Below are positions 61,177 through 64,000 of a stretch of DNA of 64,000 bases, piece after piece. The translations under genes and the position numbers were made by a program. The notes under the pieces are model-generated. The model was not told where the DNA came from and did no database searches. It worked only from the letters and a program-made list of their open reading frames with translations. How positions within the stretch are numbered: the stretch's first letter is position 1; each line of letters opens with the position of its first letter. The stretch comes from Muricoccus roseus (GTDB lineage: Bacteria > Pseudomonadota > Alphaproteobacteria > Acetobacterales > Acetobacteraceae). The stretch lies in assembly GCF_900141905.1 (NCBI RefSeq), contig NZ_FQZF01000017.1, positions 59,114-123,113 of the forward strand. The letters run 5' to 3'.

Positions 61177-62102
61177 TGAGCGAAGTGGCGGCGATGGACG
61201 ACCTCTCGATGGAGGCGCTGAAGCGGGCGATGGCCGAGGCCGCCTCGGAGGTGGACGAGGCGCTGGACGCGCTGCTGCCGAAGGAGGAGGGCGAGGAGCG
61301 CTCCCTCTTCGCCGCCATGCGCTACGCGACGATGGGGGGCGGCAAGAAGCTGCGCGCCTTCCTCGTGCTGGAGAGCGCGCGGCAGTTCGGCGTGGCCCGC
61401 CAGTCCGCGCTGCGCGCCGCGGCGGCGGTGGAGATGCTGCACGGCTACTCGCTGGTGCATGACGACCTGCCCGCGATGGACAATGACGACCTGCGCCGGG
61501 GCAAGCCGACCGTCCACAAGGCTTGGGACGAGGCGACGGCGATCCTGGTGGGCGATGCGTTGCAGACCCAGGCGTTCGCGGTGCTGGCGGCCCCGGAGAC
61601 CCATGCGGACCCGGCCGTGCGCGCCGATCTGTGCCTGCACCTCGCCCTGGCCTCCGGCGCCCGCGGCATGGTCGGCGGCCAGATGCTGGACATGATGGCG
61701 GAGAAGGCGACCGCGCCGCTGGACGAGGCGGCGATCGGCCGGCTGCAGCTGCTCAAGACCGGCAAGCTGATCGAGTTCTCGGCCGAGGCCGGCGCCATCC
61801 TCGGCAAGGCCGCGGCCCAGCCGCGCCAGTGCCTCACCTCCTATGGCCGTGAGATCGGCGCCGCCTTCCAGATCGCGGACGACCTGCTGGACCTGACCGC
61901 GACGCCTGAGGAGGCGGGGAAGGCGACCGGCAAGGATGCGGGCGCCGGCAAGGCGACCCTGCTGGGCCTGCTCGGCCCCGAGCGGGCCCGTGCTCAGGCG
62001 GAACGTTTGGTCGAACAGGCGAAGCACCATCTCGACAGCTTCGACGATCGGGCCGATCTCTTGCGGACCCTGGCGGACCATGTGATCCGCCGCCGGAACT
62101 AG
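61173..62102 (+). CDS. ispA: Polyprenyl (farnesyl/geranylgeranyl) diphosphate synthase
   Basis: A 309-residue prenyltransferase condensing isopentenyl diphosphate onto allylic diphosphates. The first Asp-rich motif is LVHDDLPAMDNDDLRRG near residue 95, with the two-residue insertion typical of bacterial FPP synthases. The second is QIADDLLDLTA near 235. GGGKKLRAFLVLES and GGQMLDMM are also conserved. It lies between xseB and dxs. Chain length (C15 or C20) was not determined from sequence. Confidence 0.93.
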   Translation: MMSEVAAMDDLSMEALKRAMAEAASEVDEALDALLPKEEGEERSLFAAMRYATMGGGKKLRAFLVLESARQFGVARQSALRAAAAVEMLHGYSLVHDDLPAMDNDDLRRGKPTVHKAWDEATAILVGDALQTQAFAVLAAPETHADPAVRADLCLHLALASGARGMVGGQMLDMMAEKATAPLDEAAIGRLQLLKTGKLIEFSAEAGAILGKAAAQPRQCLTSYGREIGAAFQIADDLLDLTATPEEAGKATGKDAGAGKATLLGLLGPERARAQAERLVEQAKHHLDSFDDRADLLRTLADHVIRRRN

Positions 62103-62135
62103 CGTTCAACGAAGATACGGTTCGAGGAAGAGCCC

Positions 62136-64000
62136 ATGTCCCCCCCGCCTGTGACGCCGCTCCTCGACCGGGTACGTGTGCCGTCCGATCTCCGGAACTT
62201 CTCGCCCGAGCAGTTGAAGCAGTTGGCGGAGGAGGTTCGTGCCGAGACGGTTCACGCGGTCTCGACCACGGGCGGGCATCTGGGTGCGAGCCTTGGGGTG
62301 GTGGAGCTGACGGTGGCGTTGCACGCCATCTTCGAGACGCCGCGGGACCGGCTGATCTGGGATGTCGGGCACCAGGCCTATCCGCACAAGATCCTGACCG
62401 GGCGGCGGGACCGGATCCGCACGCTGCGCCAGGGGGGCGGGCTGTCCGGCTTCACCCGCCGCAGCGAGAGCGAGTACGACCCGTTCGGGGCGGCGCATTC
62501 CTCCACCTCCATCTCGGCCGGGCTCGGCATGGCGGTCGCGCGCGACCTGCTGGGCGCGCAGGGGCTGGGCCAGGGGCCCGAGCAGGCGGTGATCGCGGTC
62601 ATCGGCGACGGCGCCATGTCGGCCGGCATGGCCTATGAGGCGATGAACAACGCGGGCGCGATCAAGTCCCGCCTCATCGTCATCCTCAACGACAACGACA
62701 TGTCCATCGCCCGCCCCGTGGGCGCCATGTCGGCCTATCTGTCGCGGCTGATCTCGTCCCGCCCCTTCCTGTCCATCCGAGAGGTGATGGGCCGCATGGC
62801 CCGGCGCTTCCCCCGCCCGCTGGCCCAGGCCGCCAAGCGGGCGGACGAATATGCCCGCGGCATGCTCACGGGCGGCACCCTCTTCGAGGAGATGGGCTTC
62901 TACTATGTCGGGCCGATCGACGGGCACGACCTGGACCACCTGCTGCCCGTGCTGCGCAACCTGCGCGATGCCGAGGAGAGCGGGCCCATCCTGCTCCATG
63001 TGGTCACGCAAAAGGGCAAGGGCTACGCGCCGGCCGAGGCGAGCGACGACAAGTACCACGGCGTGGTCAAGTTCAACGTCGTCACCGGCGAGCAGGCCAA
63101 GGCCCCGCCCGGCCCGCCCTCCTACACCAAGGTCTTCGCCCAGGCCCTGATGGCCGAGGCCGAGGCGGACCCGCGCATCGTGGCCATCACCGCCGCCATG
63201 CCCGGCGGCACGGGGCTGGACGCCTTCGAGCGCAAGTTCCCCCGCCGGAGCTTCGACGTGGGCATCGCCGAGCAGCACGCGGTGACGTTTGCGGCCGGCA
63301 TGGCCACCGAGGGGCTCCGGCCCTTCGTCGCCATCTACTCGACCTTCCTCCAGCGCGCCTATGACCAGCTGGTGCATGACGTGGCGCTGCAGAACCTGCC
63401 CGTGCGCTTTGCGATGGACCGGGCCGGGCTGGTGGGCGCCGATGGCGCGACCCATGCCGGGGCCTATGACATCGCCTATCTCGGCTGCATTCCGAACATG
63501 ACCCTCATGGCGGCCGCCGACGAGGTGGAGCTGGTGCATATGGTGGCGACCGCCGCCGCCCATGACAGCGGCCCGATCGCCTTCCGCTACCCCCGCGGCG
63601 AGGGCACCGGCCTCGAGCTGCCGGCCCGCGGCACGCCCCTGCCCATCGGCAAGGGCCGCGTGCTGCGCGAGGGGAACAGCATCGCCATCCTCTCCTACGG
63701 CACCCGGCTGGCCGAGGCGCTGCGGGCCGCCGACGAGCTCGCCGCCCAGGGCCTCTCCTGCACGGTGGCCGATGCGCGCTTCGCCAAGCCGCTGGATACC
63801 GATCTGCTCGAGCGACTGGCCCGCAACCACAGCGTCCTGCTCACCGTCGAGGAGGGCTCGGTCGGCGGCTTCGGGTCCCTCGTCGCCCAGCACCTCGCCC
63901 ATGCCGGGCTGCTCGATGGCGGATTGCGCTTCCGGCCGCTGGTCCTGCCGGATATCTATATCGACCACGAGACGCCCAAAAAGCAGTACGACCTCGCCGG
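62136..64000 (+). CDS. dxs: 1-deoxy-D-xylulose-5-phosphate synthase (3' end outside window)
   Basis: A thiamine-diphosphate enzyme that condenses pyruvate and glyceraldehyde 3-phosphate, first step of the MEP isoprenoid pathway. The ATG at 62136 starts [20 protein letters not shown]. Signatures are [35 protein letters not shown], the cofactor motif [35 protein letters not shown], and in the second domain [17 protein letters not shown]. The frame is open to the end of the window: 621 codons are visible, so roughly 20 residues are missing compared with usual Dxs. It follows ispA after 33 bases. Confidence 0.97.
   Translation, partial: MSPPPVTPLLDRVRVPSDLRNFSPEQLKQLAEEVRAETVHAVSTTGGHLGASLGVVELTVALHAIFETPRDRLIWDVGHQAYPHKILTGRRDRIRTLRQGGGLSGFTRRSESEYDPFGAAHSSTSISAGLGMAVARDLLGAQGLGQGPEQAVIAVIGDGAMSAGMAYEAMNNAGAIKSRLIVILNDNDMSIARPVGAMSAYLSRLISSRPFLSIREVMGRMARRFPRPLAQAAKRADEYARGMLTGGTLFEEMGFYYVGPIDGHDLDHLLPVLRNLRDAEESGPILLHVVTQKGKGYAPAEASDDKYHGVVKFNVVTGEQAKAPPGPPSYTKVFAQALMAEAEADPRIVAITAAMPGGTGLDAFERKFPRRSFDVGIAEQHAVTFAAGMATEGLRPFVAIYSTFLQRAYDQLVHDVALQNLPVRFAMDRAGLVGADGATHAGAYDIAYLGCIPNMTLMAAADEVELVHMVATAAAHDSGPIAFRYPRGEGTGLELPARGTPLPIGKGRVLREGNSIAILSYGTRLAEALRAADELAAQGLSCTVADARFAKPLDTDLLERLARNHSVLLTVEEGSVGGFGSLVAQHLAHAGLLDGGLRFRPLVLPDIYIDHETPKKQYDLA

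Noticed and set aside
62106..63968. A 620-codon minus-strand open frame at the right edge
   Set aside because: It is antisense to dxs, whose plus-strand frame carries every Dxs motif and simply runs off the window without a stop.

Overview
The window is a GC-rich alphaproteobacterial chromosome segment with tight gene packing and many ATGA, GTGA and TGATG start/stop overlaps. Gene content points to Rhodospirillales, most likely Acetobacteraceae and close to Roseomonas (inference from content, not from a search). The pointers are FliX/FlgI flagellar genes, a DksA with one cysteine, tripartite-tricarboxylate (TctC) binding proteins, DUF2336 and the rpmH-rnpA-yidD-yidC-yihA-argB order. I see no IS element, prophage, CRISPR array, rRNA or tRNA gene.

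Left edge (1-4122, minus): five translationally coupled genes encode a RibD-type reductase, a BchC-like dehydrogenase, a divergent 6-pyruvoyl-tetrahydropterin synthase homologue, a family-4 glycosyltransferase and a SAM methyltransferase (cut by the window edge). They look like a pathway for a glycosylated and methylated pteridine or pyrimidine product, and are my best candidate for an undescribed system. Next come flagellar genes flgI-flgJ-flgN-like (minus) with fliX (plus), then dksA, a DUF1800/DUF1501 pair, and a stand-alone fusA with an unusual palindromic leader and strong hairpin terminators.

12.4-28.4 kb is mostly accessory metabolism: MaoC hydratase, small membrane and stress-type proteins, a DapA-like/RraA-like aldolase operon, an MsrQ-like heme membrane protein with a periplasmic partner, a LysR-controlled HpcH/TctC/CaiB cluster, HD and DUF421 proteins, a D-2-hydroxyacid dehydrogenase, a probable Fe(III)-binding protein preceded by a Fur-like box, an MBL hydrolase and an EamA exporter. 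28.4-32.8 kb holds tkt-gap-pgk (central carbon metabolism) with a UUCG-loop terminator or attenuator between gap and pgk.

33-47.6 kb: a GGDEF-EAL protein, an M20 amidase, a class II aldolase, a second EamA transporter, an RlmI-like methyltransferase, a MarR-EmrB-EmrA efflux operon with two tandem operator-like sites, an orphan histidine kinase, and a flavoprotein/3-hydroxybutyrate dehydrogenase/patatin operon. 47.7-55.9 kb is a housekeeping block: rpmH, rnpA, yidD, yidC, yihA and argB behind a clear sigma70-type promoter, then dapD-dapE for lysine and peptidoglycan.

55.9-64 kb: an FAD monooxygenase, dinB, a ROK kinase, then tusA, a histone-deacetylase-like amidohydrolase, xseB, ispA and dxs (3' end outside the window) for isoprenoid precursors. 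Two copies of a ~270-bp hairpin-rich intergenic element lie in opposite orientation at 38371-38641 and 58429-58695.

Functions are assigned from motifs read by eye. Start codons were chosen from Shine-Dalgarno spacing and overlaps, and doubtful ones are flagged.
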